Shown: positions 36,095-49,315 of the stretch, one piece after another
How positions within the stretch are numbered: the first letter of the stretch is position 1
Layout of the letters: every line of letters starts with the position of its first letter
Source of the DNA: Climacium dendroides
Taxonomy: Eukaryota; Streptophyta; Bryopsida; Hypnales; Climaciaceae
Length of the DNA stretch: 64,000 nt
Assembly (NCBI GenBank): GCA_950106755.1
Contig: OX467082.1
Location: forward strand, 24,862,001 to 24,926,000
Direction: 5' to 3'
Program-made: the position numbers and the translations under genes
The notes under the pieces: generated by a model
What the model was told of the DNA's origin: nothing
The model's database searches: none
The model's input: the letters and a program-made list of their open reading frames with translations, nothing else

Positions 36095-36183
36095 GCTTTC
36101 ATCTTATTAATCAAAAGTGAATGATATATCATTCACTTTTCATTAATAAGATGAAAGCTTTGTATAATTATATACAAAGCTTT
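36095..36183. repeat. Two abutting palindromes
   Basis: 36095-36158 is a 64-bp palindrome with one mismatched pair (GCTTTCATCTTATTAATC...GATGAAAGC). It overlaps a second at 36154-36183 with 13-bp arms AAAGCTTTGTATA around ATTA. The homologous spacer at about 50220 has only a single-copy version of the left arm. Confidence 0.8.
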
Positions 36184-36900
36184 CCATTTAAATAAATAAT
36201 TCTTTTATTGGTTATATTGCGTACTGAATACTTAAAATTGTATGTCATATAATAACTTTTTAACCATGTAATTTAAAGTTATTAAAGTTGTTGGACCTTA
36301 AAGCTATTCCTTGGGTACATATTTTGTCAAAATTTCAAAGAAATGAAAAGAAAATTCCATTCATAGTGAACTGTCCTAAATTGCTATATTGCCAAAAAAA
36401 CACAATTTCGTCCTTGAGGGGTTAATACAAATTCATTTCCAAATTGCTAAAATTTCATCAAAAAATCTTGAATGCAATATACTGAAAAGAAAAAAATGCA
36501 GAAAAATTACACATATTAGTATTTGCAATCACAAATTTCCTTTCCGCTGTATTTTCTCTAAGTTGAAATCCTGACGAAAGTTATTTTACTGTGGCGGTAC
36601 CATTTCAAAGAGAACAAGTTAAAAATTGCAGTGTTATGTACCATGTTATAACATTATTTAGATAGCATAATCAGATTCTTTTGAATCCCCCTCTGAAAAA
36701 ACTGAGAAATGTGAAAAACATATAATTACATTGGGTCCCGTACCGGTTCCCAAATTGAATGCATCCCAAGAAAAGGCAGGCTGTGAGAATCACCCGCTCT
36801 TGAGTCATCGACAGCGGCCTTCTCGCATGACTCGCATTGCCTTCGTGAGCAAGCTAGCTCGCCGTTGATCCATACCCCGCACGAGTATCGCGCGAGAATC
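36184..36900. other. AT-rich spacer and distal promoter of the 37-kb gene
   Basis: No gene is supported. GC content rises from about 36770 toward the promoter. Confidence 0.4.
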
Positions 36901-36909
36901 AAACCCTAA
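36901..36909 (+). promoter_or_regulatory. Telo-box
   Basis: AAACCCTAA lies 25 bp upstream of the TATA-like box of the 37-kb gene. Telo-boxes are known plant promoter elements. Function here is inferred. Confidence 0.45.
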
Positions 36910-36933
36910 CATGCCGTACCCCTGGCAACTAGC

Positions 36934-36940
36934 TATTTAA
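36934..36940 (+). promoter_or_regulatory. TATA-like box of the 37-kb phytocyanin-like gene
   Basis: TATTTAA in AGCTATTTAAACCC, about 230 bp before the ATG. This promoter is unrelated to the shared promoter of the other copies. Confidence 0.5.
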
Positions 36941-37168
36941 ACCCCCACCTGGAGCCCACTTCTTCATCTTCAACCTCCACCCCTCCAGATCGACGCTCTC
37001 AGTCGCAACCCCAATATCTTCTTGCTTATTTCTAACTGATCGCGTAGAGAATTCTCGTGTTGCTGCGAGGTTTAGGGTCCAGTTTGAATTCGTGAGTCGG
37101 TGTGCACGCAACGTCTGCGCAGGTTAATCTGCAGTAAGGGAGTTCGATCCATCGCGTAACGAGCCGCC

Positions 37169-37709
37169 ATGGCGAGATCCACCTCCGCTTCCGCCGTCTT
37201 GGCATGCTTGGTGGTGACGATGGCGCTTGCGCGTTGCGCGATAGCCACAAACCACGTCGTGGGAGGGGATATGGGATCATGGCACGTCCCGGGCAACCCG
37301 ACTTTCTATCAGGATTGGGCCAACAGCAACGGCCCCTACCGCTTTCGCGACACTCTCGGTACAGTTTCTCTTTAAACCAGAAAACTCTTGAAGTTTCCGC
37401 TCGCTTTTCAAGTTTGTACGTTGTATCTGAATGATATGCATGACACTGTGGTGATCGAACTCTCCGAGATATTCATGAGTGTGATCCCATGCATGCGCAC
37501 ATGCAGAGTTTCGCTACGCTCTGGGCGACAGCGTGGCCCAGGTGGACGAAGCCGGGTTCAACGGGTGCGACTTGAGGAACGCCATCGGGTTCTGGAGCGA
37601 GGACGGGCACATGTTCTTCCCGCTCGTGCACACCGGGCGGTACTACTTCATCAGCGGTTCAGGGCATTGCGGGGCAGGCCAGAAGTTCTTCATCGACGTT
37701 GTCGCGTGA
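37169..37709 (+). CDS. Phytocyanin-like secreted protein, distinct promoter, 130 residues
   Basis: Exons are 37169-37358 and 37507-37709. The first exon is exactly 190 nt, as in every family member, with a phase-1 GT-AG intron. The protein has a signal peptide (MARSTSASAVLACLVVTMALA), then NHVVGGDMGSW and FYQDWANSNGPYRF. Exon 2 gives LEFRYALGDSVAQVDEAGFNGCD and YYFISGSGHCGAGQKFFIDVVA. The disulfide Cys pair is kept. The copper His and Cys positions are Gly and Ser, so this is an early-nodulin-like, probably copper-free protein. It has no GPI tail. Promoter and leader differ from the other copies, so it is probably the oldest duplicate or has independent regulation. Confidence 0.88.
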
Positions 37710-37719
37710 TCGACTTTTT

Positions 37720-40700
37720 CGGTTCCAACATGCAGCGTCTAGCAACAGCTAGCTTGTTTTCACGAGTCTGTAGCCGTTGCACTACGCAGACATGCAACTA
37801 AACGATTTGCCGCAGTAGAATAATTAATTAGTCTAGCTTGAACATACGTAGCCGTAGGAGCCTGTGAATTGGACTTGGAAGTAGTTTCCAAGAACAGAAT
37901 TCCTGCAGGTTGTTTGTGTGGCCGAGCTAGGCGGAGTCGCGGAGACGACCAGGGAGAATCACAATTCATGTGGATCTTCAACTGTTTAATAATCCATTGT
38001 GCAAGTTTGTGAATGATTTGTTGTATTGAGACAATGCGAAATCTTGTGGAATGGAGATGGACTGTGATTAAGTAATTGCTTCAGGATTAGCATACATTTC
38101 TTCACTTCATGGAATGATCATCGATAGAAGTGAAAACGTACAGAAAAATCTGTTTGTTCCACAATTTGCAAAATGGTGGAATTCATCAAATGTGGAACCA
38201 TGAACAATTCGTTTCTTCGAATGAGCACAGGATTTAAGTAACAGACACACTACGCCACGTACAGTCGTACAGACTGTCTTTGCTACGTTTTCTTTAATTT
38301 TTAAAATTTGCTGCCTGGCGACAAGAAAATGCATCTTAGTTTAGCCATTTTCGGATGGGAATCAGTTTTCACTTTTATGAAATTATGTATAGTTTCTTTC
38401 AGTCTTTACAAATTTCATCAGTATTAATCAATAAAATGGCGAGAAGACCGGTATACGTGTTTTTTTTGCTCCTATTAGGTTCAACACACAATGAAATATC
38501 ACGAATTTTTTATTTCAATCTACTCTGAAAGAAGTTAGAATTCGGTTAAATTGGGGGATATTTATTTGCTTTAGCCAGAGCTTTGTAAATTCAAAAGTGT
38601 TATATGTAATTTATGTCATTTTCAAACTTTAGCTTTATTTGATTAACTAAATAGAAAAAGGTAATTATGAAAACCAAAAACTTTATTCTAGTAACGATAT
38701 TTGTATAATTGTAACAAAAAGGAAGTAACTTACTTATTCTGACTACTATTTTTCCACTAAAACTATTGAGGTAATTGCGAGAATAACTTTCCTCTACGGT
38801 AAACAAGACTCTGACAGGCAGAATGACTGTTTTGTCTTGTCAGTTAACATTATTGGAAAAAATTTAAATTTTTTCTCATATAAAGACAAATGTGAGAAAT
38901 GGAGAGAGCAATTGAAATTTTATTTTCTTGGCAAATTATAAATTTGTTATGAATTTTTAAAGTGTGCTACCCAATTGGTCCAAAAGAGCCTCTAGTCTAT
39001 CCTAAAACCACTAAAATAGTAAAATGTGTACCCCAAATGATCATCTTCCCACCTAAAGCAATCACAATATTTCCTAACATCATGGTCACAATATTTTCTA
39101 ACAAGTCATGTTAATGGCATGATTGAAGGAATAAAAAAAGTGGTGAATTTATACTAAAAAGATGAAAGTTCCAATTGCAGTCACTAATAATTCCTTCACT
39201 ATCACCCAAAGCATTGATTGTGGCCATTAATTCAACCCAATTCATTGCAAATTATCATTTATTGCAAAAATTTGTCATGACTGGATGTAAGATTGTAATG
39301 GGTCATTTCCTAGGTGTTTGCTTTGAGAAATTTACTTGTCGTAGGCTTGCTTACGCCTTACCTTAATATATTTGGAAATATGTCATGTCGTACTACTCTT
39401 ACTAAAAGTTGAATCTAAGCAATTTTTTCACCTCATTATTCTATCATATCTTCAATAGAGAAAGAAGAATTGAGATTTATAAGCAAGGTACTCATGACCA
39501 TTTTTAATCTAAAATAATCCTTTCATATTTTTTTATTATTTAATTATTTTTGCACATAAATTTTGGAATATTTTTTTATTTGAATTTTTGGAAATTAATT
39601 TTTTTGTGCACAAGAAATTTTTCATTTTTCACTTTTGTTTTGTTAATAAACTCTAAAGCTCATAGTAATCCTAATAATTAGGCTACACAACCTTAAAATT
39701 CACTCAATCTTCAAAATAAAATATGAATTTTGAGGTCAAACATCCAAATTTGGTATAAATTAAATGTTATCTCAAATTTAATAGCCTTCATTTTGCAAAA
39801 AATTGTAGAATAACTTGAGTTCAAAATATAAAATTTTAGTAAAATCTAAAATTTCTTATTTAATTTTGAATAATATTTATTAAACAATATGAAATGTGCA
39901 ATGTCTCTATTGCTTTAAAATGCAATGTTCTATATTATGGAAGTATTCTTAAAATTAATTTTATACTTCATATAATGAATTGACATTTTCAATTATAAAA
40001 GAAGCACATAAAAATATTCTTCTACGAATCACTCTTGGAGTCTTGTATGGCCCGTAGACCAACCAAAATGAGTCATGTAGGTTACAACCAATAATTATAT
40101 GTTAATTTAGAGCACCAATCAATTCAATTAGGGAAGTAGTAAGATAATCATATGGGCATTTTGTGTAATATAGGAAAAAATTAGGGAACATCATGTAATC
40201 AAATATTTGGTTTTGTAGTCATCTATTGACATTGTTATTTTTTTTTGGTAATCCAAATAAAAAATGGCAAACACACTTATGCATATTTGCTCTCATAATT
40301 GTATACATGTGCCCACATGTTGTGTAACTACAATGGAAATTGCCTATAAATGTACCTCTTCATTTGTATACAACTAGATATTAAGATACAAAATTTTTGG
40401 TAACTTCCTGTCTTAATAAAAGGGTTTTTTTTACTTTTCTATTTAAATGAGTGAATTCAACATTGGAAATTTGGTTTGAAGAAGTTTTAGAGCTTGAAGA
40501 TCACCACATTTGAGGGTTTTCAAAATTGTTGTATTTGTTTTTCTTTGCCTAGTAGATAGCTTAAGGAAAAATAAAAAATCTCCTCGAAGTAGACTTGAGG
40601 CTAATCCGTTGATTACATTTGACTCCAAAAGAACCCAATGACCGCTCAATTGCACCCTATATATGTCATATTTAAAGTTTCTAAAGTTAAAAAATAAATT

Positions 40701-42175
40701 TGAAAAACAAAATAATTTTTTTCTATTGATACAAATTTATAGATATTGTCATTCAATAAAGAAAACATTAAAATATTTATTTCAATACTACTTTGAAAAT
40801 GAATACTATAAGTGTTTACTTTTTGGACATCTATACAACCTAGAATTTATATTTTTAGAACTCATTTTTAGTCTACCTCAAGTTTAATATTTAAAAACCA
40901 AAGTGAGATTTCAAAGTTTTAAACTTTGTTGTATAGTTGTGCATCATACCAAAAATGTTTGTGTACAATAGCATGCAAACATCTTTCAATGTTTTTCATA
41001 ATACTACTAATAATAGGCGACAATGTTCTTAACTTTGAAGTCCAAAAAGTCCCCTTTGAGGAGGACTCTTGAGATTTGTGTAGGTAATCATAGTTTCAAT
41101 TTTTTGAAAGATTTTTTGAATTTAAAAAAAAAAATAGAAAAAATAATTAGCTTTCTAAAAATATAATTTTTATTTCAATTAGTGCTTGAAAACAAAAATT
41201 TGTTACATTAAGCAAAAATTAGGAAAGGTCAAGCATACCAAAAAAGTAAAAAACAAAAACTTCAAGTAATTCAAAAATAATTTCTCATAGATCATATTTT
41301 TATCTGTATGGAAAGTCTTGATTCATTCAATTTGGATAAATAATGTGAAAGTAATGAAATTTCTTGTTTTGCAAGGTCATCTTTGCAAATTCTTGAGAAA
41401 TAATGTATTGAATCCATTTTTAAACTCTATTTTAACAATTTTAAAGAGAAAAAAAAGGTTGCCATGGTTTAGTTTGCTCTCTAGAACAATCTCATTGTTG
41501 GAATTAGTGTCTTTCAATTTCATCTTAGAGCTATTAACAATTTAATTTTTCCATTTTAAAAAATTCTTTTTTCAAACTCTTAATTCAATTCTTCAGTACA
41601 AAAATATTTAAATTCACAATCCTTAGTGTAAAAATTTTAAGTTAAGAGGTTTCAAAGCCTTATAATTTAATTAGATTAGGATTAAAAAAAATAGTTTCCT
41701 TCACTTTGAATGCATATATCTTGTAATTGAAAACATAAAAATTTTTGAAATTTCATAAAAGTTTTTGAAATTTCTTGAATTCATACTAGTCTTGTACATA
41801 ATCCTAAGGTTGAAAATGTAATTAAAAACAAAATAATGTGAATTGTTTTTGGATTTGCCTTAAAAATTGTAGTTTTCAATGTTTTTCATTCAAAAAAATG
41901 GGCTTGGGGTTTTAATTAGACTATCAATGATTTCTAATTTTTTGAAATTTTAAATCATGAGATTTTGTGAATTTATACAATCCTAAAGTTTTAAAGTTAA
42001 ATATGATTAAATAAAAAAAATTCATTTAATTAAAATTTTAAATTTAAAAAAAAATTATTTAAATTGATAAATTGATAAATTTGACAAATAATATAACATC
42101 AATGATTTAGATTTATAAATATGATACAATTTCTAAATTTTAAGTTAAATAAATGAAATACTATTTTTCATCAAA
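37720..42175. other. AT-rich spacer
   Basis: No gene is supported over about 4.4 kb. From 40876 it is a rearranged duplicate of the 20.9-22.3 kb spacer, with 40876-41100 direct and about 41200-42150 inverted. Confidence 0.5.
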
Positions 42176-43048
42176 TCATACTACTAAAATCACAAGTCCC
42201 TCTCTAATATCACAAATGCTATCACTAATATTAGGGGCTCGTGCTTGCTATACTACACATTCATTGTATCACATATTAGTAAAAATTTGATATATTTGAA
42301 TAAAATGCATGATAATGATTTTGATATGTCTTTAAAATAATTATTTCAATTATTTTATAAAAATATTTCCAATCATGCATACATAGAAATCATATTTTCA
42401 AACAATGTGATATTACTGAAATAGAGTAGCAGTTCACAATCACCTCTGTAATATCACTTTTTACAAAAGGGTGATATTATAGAAATAATATAGTTGTGGA
42501 ATTGAGGTGATATTAAAGAGGATCAATATGGTGATATTATAAAGGTAGCAATTCCATTGCTTTTCTTGGCTTTAGACTTCTTTTGCATTTCTATGATTTT
42601 GTGCTTTTGTGAGCTTTGAACTTCTAATTTCAATTTTCTATTGCTACTACCAAAGGATTTGAGATATTTATTAGATTGAACCGATTTTGGATTTCACAAC
42701 AATTAAATTGTTCACAAAGCTTTTGAAATTTACAAGTTTTTCCTTTAAATTCTTTTATTTGGGTTGCCATTGTTTGTAACAATTGAGTCAAATTTTTAAT
42801 GCATTCTAATGTATATGTATCTTTTACCATATTCATCATTGCATGTATTTCATTCATATTTTTATTGTTTATTTCAGTATATGCTTATTTATTAAAAAAT
42901 TTATACGAAGATTTTAGTAATTTTTATTTGAAGATTTATTGAAATTCTTGCTTTGCATTCTATCTAATACATAAAAATTATGATGAAATTTTAATGGTGA
43001 ATTATGATGAAATTTTAATGGCATAGCATAGCAAGTGCCAATCGCTAG
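42176..43048 (+). mobile_element. Non-autonomous Helitron copy 4
   Basis: Starts TCATACTACTAAAATCAC after A and ends GCAAGTGCCAATCGCTAG before T. The homologous spacer near 20985 (reverse complement) lacks the element. The interior includes the hairpin TAATATCAC/GTGATATTA near 42452-42480. A 20-bp stretch near the 3' end (ATGATGAAATTTTAATGG) is duplicated. Confidence 0.8.
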
Positions 43049-44166
43049 TATTTACTAAAAAATGGTAATACTAGAGATTATATTCAGCTTAATAGATCCA
43101 CACCTCATAACATATTATGAGGTCATTGCGAGAAACACCAACCATTTTTTGTAGTATTTATCATAGTACTTACTATACTATGATGTGTTGGAAAAAAATT
43201 TAAATAAAATAAATATAGATAATTAGTATAATATTAGAGATAATAGGTCACTAAAATTTGAGATTTAAGAAAAATGCAAATAAAAAGTTATTCACAAAAT
43301 AGTGTTAATACATTTTTGAAGAAACTAAACACTAATTTGTAAAAAATAAGAAAAATATATATTTTTTTAAATTGTACGCTTGGGAAGACCTTATGGTGAT
43401 AAAATTTCATAGAAAAAATAATCAAAATTGCTTGCTCATATGCCCCCTATTTACATGGATGTGGAGAACATAAAGTCATAAAATAATATATTTTTAGATG
43501 CCCTTTGGTAGGCATATGCTCTTTTAGTGTGGAAATAGACTACAAAAATTTCAACTTTAAATCATTAAATTTGAATACTTGTAACATAGTGAAAACCCCT
43601 ATCAAATTATAACAAGATAGTGATCAATATTCACTTTTTAAAAATTTTGAATACTACTAACATAATGAAAATCCCTATCAAATTGTGACAAGATAGTGAT
43701 CTATATTCACTTATAAATTTTGAATATTTTTTTTAATTTCAAAAAAATAAGGGATCTGATTAACATCAAGTTAGACATCTCTATATTTTATAATAAAAAT
43801 TTCATGTTCTTAGGACTTGGTATTTAAGAGATGTGAGTAGAAGAAAAAAATCACCCCAATTGTGAATTGTGGCTTAAAATAAGATTGATGTTTCTTGCAA
43901 TGATCCTATGCATTAATACAAAGACTAGTATTTTTGCAAAACTAGGATTTCATGACTTTTTTGTTAACAATTATAATAATATAAAAGTAAAAAATTTCAA
44001 ACATTAAATATTTCAAATCTTTATATTTTTTTTAACTTTAAAGTTTGACTAATGAATCAACTTTGGACATTTTAAGAAATTAGACAAGCTCTATCAACTT
44101 CATAGTTAGGAATTTTTGTATGAAATTTTAAGGATTGATGCTATTGTCCTAGGGCAAGAAAGAATA
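43049..44166. other. AT-rich spacer
   Basis: No gene. 43360-43570 resembles 20670-20900. A segment around 43560-43640 (AACATAGTGAAAACCCCTATC) is repeated at 43650-43710. Confidence 0.5.
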
Positions 44167-44835
44167 TCATACTACTAAAATCACAAAGCCTTCTATAATA
44201 TCACATTTTAACATTGTATGATATTACAAAGATCCAGTACCTTTGTAATATCACATTTATACACAATGTGATATTATAGAGTTCCAATGGCCATTTCACC
44301 TCTGTAATATCACATACTATAAAAATGTGATATTACAGAAGTACAGTGATATTATGGAGGTTTCATATTTCTTGACTTCACTCCACAATTCTATAATTTT
44401 CTAAGCTTCGAATGTTCTCAATTCTAATGTTCTTTTCATACTGCCAAATGATTTGAAGCTTTGTTAAATTGAAGCAATTTTGAATTCTACAACAAAGTAT
44501 TTACAAAGTCTTTACAATTTGACAAATGTACATTTCAATTCTCCAATTTTGGTGACCATTGTTTGTGAGTGAAGAAATTTATCAAGTGGTGGTGTCCTTG
44601 CAATGTTTTCATGTTTGCAAAGATTTTTTTTGTGAAAATTATGATATAAAGATTTTCTTTAATTACTTTCTATTGTACAATATATGTATTTTCAAAGAAT
44701 ATTGTATGAAGATGTCAATATTTTGATTACTTTCATTTAAAGATTATACATACATTATTAATCTACATTTCATCACATGAAAAATTCATGAAAGTAATTT
44801 AGTTAATGTGTAACAAAGCAAGTGCCAACCACTAG
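44167..44835 (+). mobile_element. Helitron-like element, diverged subfamily
   Basis: Starts TCATACTACTAAAATCAC after A and ends AAGTGCCAACCACTAG before T, so the termini match the other Helitrons, but most of the interior differs. 44195-44360 is a cluster of TAATATCAC and GTGATATTA copies in alternating orientation with several possible hairpins. Confidence 0.7.
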
Positions 44836-45640
44836 TATTTTAAGAAAATATTAATTATTTTGGAGGGATGGTATAGACTGAAATCTATTCAAAAGCATTT
44901 GAATCATAGAATTCCAAATAATGAGGTAAGATGTATGAGAAGTTTTATTTTGAAGTCAATAAAGGTAGAAAACCCATATAAAGTCATCTTTTGTTTACAA
45001 TTTTAAAATGTTTCAAATGAAGATAAAAATAAATGATATTAATTGTTTATTAGAACATTAGACTTACCATTGGGATTAGTAATTCTCAAATTCTTCCAAA
45101 AATTATTAGAATTTAGTTTTAATATTTTTCACTAAGTACCACCTTCTACTTTATAATTTTAAAAAAATGAATATGAATTTTTTTTTTTGTTAAAAGCATT
45201 TAATATATACTTTCCATCTATTTTCCAACACAATGACAAAATGCACAAGTTATAAAACATATAAGTTTTCTTCTAATAAAACATGTTGAAAGACAAAACT
45301 TTACATTTTACAAAGGCTATAGAACCCTACATTTTGAAGTTTATACCCATTGAACTTTGAATTGGTGGAAAAATTTGTTGTAGAATTTGTGAACAATGCA
45401 ATTAAACAAGTTAATCAAAGAACCTTTACTACAATTGGACTTGTTAAAAATTAAATATACTTAAAGATTTGGAGCTTGCTGGAGACAAATACTAATATTG
45501 ACACACTTTAGGGCTTGCAAGGGCATAGTCATGAAAGATTTTCAGGGGTTATATTTTTAGGCGCTGAGGTATAATTAAAAAATCCATAAATAATTGGTGG
45601 ATTTTCCATTTGCTAAATTTCTAAGATTGCAACTTTTTAA
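44836..45640. other. AT-rich spacer leading into the next duplicated unit
   Basis: No gene. 45280-45640 is homologous to 60600-60950, the shared upstream flank. Confidence 0.5.
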
Positions 45641-45952
45641 ATATTGATGGTACAGTTATAAATTTGAAAAGTTATAGGTTGTCCACCCAAATTTCCAATT
45701 TTTTCTAACACTTCCATATTCATACTACATGTGTTGAAATTAGTTCGTGCCATGAGGTCATTTGGCCCTGTGCCTTGGGTCGTCCGCCGTGGCCCAAGCG
45801 ATCCTTCGCCAACTGAACGGAGGCTCGCCGACGCATATTCCGGTCCTCGTGCAGCTCGCATGGGCACGTCCATCAATGCTCACGCCCAGTCGCCACTCCT
45901 ACCGTCCCTCCCGCTGCCAGGAAGGCGCTGACTGGCTTCTTCGGATGGTGGG

Positions 45953-45959
45953 TATAAAT
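45953..45959 (+). promoter_or_regulatory. TATA box, phytocyanin copy at 46.6 kb
   Basis: TATAAAT in the family context GGATGGTGGGTATAAATTCG, about 640 bp before the ATG. Confidence 0.7.
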
Positions 45960-46599
45960 TCGCAGAGCCTGAGTCCTCTTCTCCATCTTTCTTCTCCCTC
46001 TCCGCCTGGCCCTGAGTTAGCGCTCTGGAGTTCTCTCATCAGCCAGCCCTCCTTAGTGATCGATCGAAGCTTGGAGCACCGTTCCGTTCGAATCTTGCGT
46101 TGTAAGCACTTCTTGCAATCGGCCTGACTTCAGATGCAAGCACTGAGCCCAGAATTCTAGCCTGCAGCTAGCTAGGTCTTCATTTCGTTTCACAAATTTC
46201 TGCCGAGGGTAACAATATTTCAGTCGTAATTAGACTCTGCATGCAGCTTGTTTGTTGGTTTGCAAATCCATCGATTTGGAATCACTTTGTCATTCTTTTG
46301 TAAATTCTTTTTGTAATTCACGCATTGATTTCAGTCTGTACTTTTCTCTACTGAGTAACGAATTCTTCTGGACTGTTTTGTTTGGCTGGATCGGAGAGAC
46401 TCTGACTTAGTAGCTAGCTTGTACGCATATGGCTAGCTATGATTCCGCGTTTGATTGATTGCTTCAATTCCCGAGCGTGTGATTTTTCATTCGGACATCC
46501 ACTAGCTAGCTAGGTACGTCTACAGGATTGTACACGCGTGACTGATACATCTTCCTCTTCAATTGTGCATGACGCAGATCACCGATTAATTCACGTACG

Positions 46600-47119
46600 A
46601 TGGCAAGATCCGGGGTCGCCGCTTTGGCCGGCGTCTTCGTGCTGATGATGGCTCTTGTGCAGGGCTCGATGGCCGCAAAGTACGTGGTGGGAGAGTCCGC
46701 GGGATGGCAGCTCAACCCCTTGCATGAACCCAATTTCTATCAGGATTGGGAGCACAGCCGCGCCCCCTACTACACCACCGACTCTCTCGGTACACCAAAT
46801 CAACCCCAAATATTAAGTAACCTTGCTACTACGTAATTCCATGCAGACGATTGTGATCTGAGCGTGGTGGGTGGTTTTGTGCGTGCATGCAGAGTTTGTG
46901 TGGATCGCCACAGACAGCGTGCTGCAGGTGGATTTCGCCGCCTTCCAAGCTTGCAACACGGTTGCCCCGATCCAGGCCTGGTTGGCGAATCCCGGCGGAG
47001 AGCCGACGAGCATGGTGTTCCCCCTGCGTGACTACAAGTTCCACACGGTGTACTTCATCAGCGGCGACTTGGGTCATTGCGCTAATGGCCAGAAGTTCTT
47101 CATCGACGTTTTCGAATGA
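46600..47119 (+). CDS. Phytocyanin-like secreted protein, intact copy, 138 residues
   Basis: Exons are 46600-46789 and 46893-47119 with a 103-bp phase-1 GT-AG intron. The signal peptide MARSGVAALAGVFVLMMALV..SMA is followed by AKYVVGESAGW and FYQDWEHSRAPYY. Exon 2 reads EFVWIATDSVLQVDFAAFQACN and ends YFISGDLGHCANGQKFFIDV then FE. The phytocyanin disulfide Cys residues (ACN and GHC) are conserved. The first copper His is Thr (ATDSV) and the copper Cys is Ser (FISG), while GH and the axial Gln remain. The protein is probably a secreted copper-free early-nodulin-like protein. It has no proline-rich or GPI region. A polyadenylation signal AATAAA lies at 47383-47388. Confidence 0.9.
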
Positions 47120-47699
47120 TCGATCGAGCGCCTCCTCACTCGCAATGTGAAGCAGTGTTTGGATCGCTTGGACGATGCATGTTGTGTTCCGAGTTCGTAT
47201 CGTAGTAGCTGCCGTTTTCCGACTGTCGGTGCAGAATCCTTAGTCGTAGTAGTGGCGACCTGGCGCCCAATCGAGTAGGTACGTAGTTGAATTAGTTTAG
47301 TTCGTTTCTGATACGTGAACGAACTGAAATCAGTACCTTCGATCAGTTGTTGACTTGTTACTTGTGTATGCACTCCAACTGTAATAAACATTTCGTTCGG
47401 AAGGATTTGTAAGCCAAGCTCACTCTGGCTGACCAATAATGTATGAGGCATGCAGTTCCCATTGAATTCGTGGCAAAGAAAGTTATTTTAGAATTGAATA
47501 AGCAATCTCTCGAAAGAAAAAGTATCCCGGACGTCATTCAAGGTGGTCTCTTTACCGATTGGGGTGGATTACACCAATCCAGTGGGGGAAGGGTCTATAT
47601 TGAAATCGGTAGATTGGCGATATTCCATTTCTTTGACAATGGGGCATGAAACGCAAACGTATACCTTTTGAAAAGATACATGTCACTTTTTTTTGTTTG

Positions 47700-49039
47700 G
47701 TTGTGGAGTGTCACCAATTAACTGAAATTCATGTTGGGTTTGAATTCTGAAAAGTCATGATTGCATTTGGCTATGACCTCGGGAAACAAGTTATCATGCC
47801 CTCTAGAAATATGATCGAGTGGTCCCTTGCCCTTGTTTTGGTATATTGCACCTCTTTGCTTTGGACATGCATTTTTTGTAAAATAATTGAAAGTTAATTT
47901 ACATTTGTTTTTAGTATCACTTAGTTGTAAAATGTTGCCAAGGTTTTTTTTATAGATCATACTACATCTTGGATTAGTTCTTTATTTTTTACAAGGTAAA
48001 CGTCAAAGGTTTGTGTAATGTTTTGCATGAATATGTATCATTACTTTTTCTTAAATTTCCAAAGAGGTTGGAGAATGGAGATTGAAGCTACTTCCAATCC
48101 CAATTAACTTGATAATTAATAAACAAAAGGTCATGTCAATTGGTATTAATATGTCTGCTATGCATTAGGTCATCCCATTCACCCATTGCTTGTGTTGCAG
48201 GTCGTACCACGTTCTTGTGTTTGCTATCATCTACTAACATTTATTCTGAATTTCATCCAATGAATCTGATATTTGCCACACTATACGTATGTTTAGATTT
48301 TTTCTATCACACTACAAAACTTGAGAAGAATGGAAGCAATGACATGATAAAGAACCCTCAGACAATGAACATATACCCATAGTTTAGGTCTTACTCTGTT
48401 GCTCAAGTTTGTTCAAACATCTTCTACCGTGCAATAAATGAAAGGGCCCTTAGGATTGTTCGCTATGTTTATTTCTATGAACAATGGGCAAGTTTGACTT
48501 GAATTTTATAGTGCATCCACCTCTAGAACTCTTCAATGTGATTAGGTTTTATTTACGTGGATTTTGTACCATGTGATAGATATTATTTGTCCTACTTAGT
48601 CTCATGTTTCTTGTTGTATACATCATTAAGATATTATTACTAACCCTCTTTGTCTCAAAAAGAAACCCATGTTTCAAATTTTCTTTGGGATTAAGAAATT
48701 ATAGCAATAAATTGCAATTGAAAGGTGTCAAAGATTAGTCTTGAACTATTCCAAATCCAAGTATATAGATTTTATATTTAAAACTGCCTTGAAAGGAAAG
48801 AAAAGCACGTAAAAGTATAACTTTTTGGGTGTTTTTTTATTAGTGCCAATTCATAAACAATATAATGATTACATATATGAATGTGAGATTTAATAGCAAT
48901 GGCAAAGGAAGCTTAATGATTGGAATAACTTTGAATGAGTTTATCTTTAAAGATTCTGAATGAAAAGAGTTTTTTGTAACTATTTTGATCTCCAAGAACT
49001 AGCCACTTTTTGATCAGTAAGTCAACAATAATTAGATAT
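47700..49039. other. AT-rich spacer
   Basis: No gene supported. Confidence 0.45.
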
Positions 49040-49315
49040 CTTCACAACAGAAATGCGTGAGTGGAGAGGTAAGCGGCAGAGAGGTAAGCAGAAGCCAAAG
49101 CAAGAGCGGGAGTAGCTTAGCAGCAAGAGCAACTCAACAGCAGGAGTGGGAGCAACTCATCAGTAGGAGCGGGAGTAGCTGAAGCGAATAGGAGCGGTAG
49201 CAACTAGAGTGAGAAAGAGCAAGAGCAGCCATAGTGAGCAAGAGCAGGAGCAATCGGAGTGAGTAAGAGCGGGAGGAGGAACAGGAGCAGCGAGCGGAAG
49301 TAAGAACAAAAAGTA
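49040..49315. repeat. Purine-rich degenerate minisatellite
   Basis: Irregular repetition of GAGC(A/G)GGAG(T/C)AGC-like units on the plus strand, strongly GA-biased inside an AT-rich spacer. No reading frame is maintained. Confidence 0.6.

Noticed and set aside
49040..49315. GA-rich region as a possible satellite or regulatory element
   Set aside because: The units are too irregular to define a period and nothing links it to a neighbouring gene. It is kept only as low-complexity repeat.
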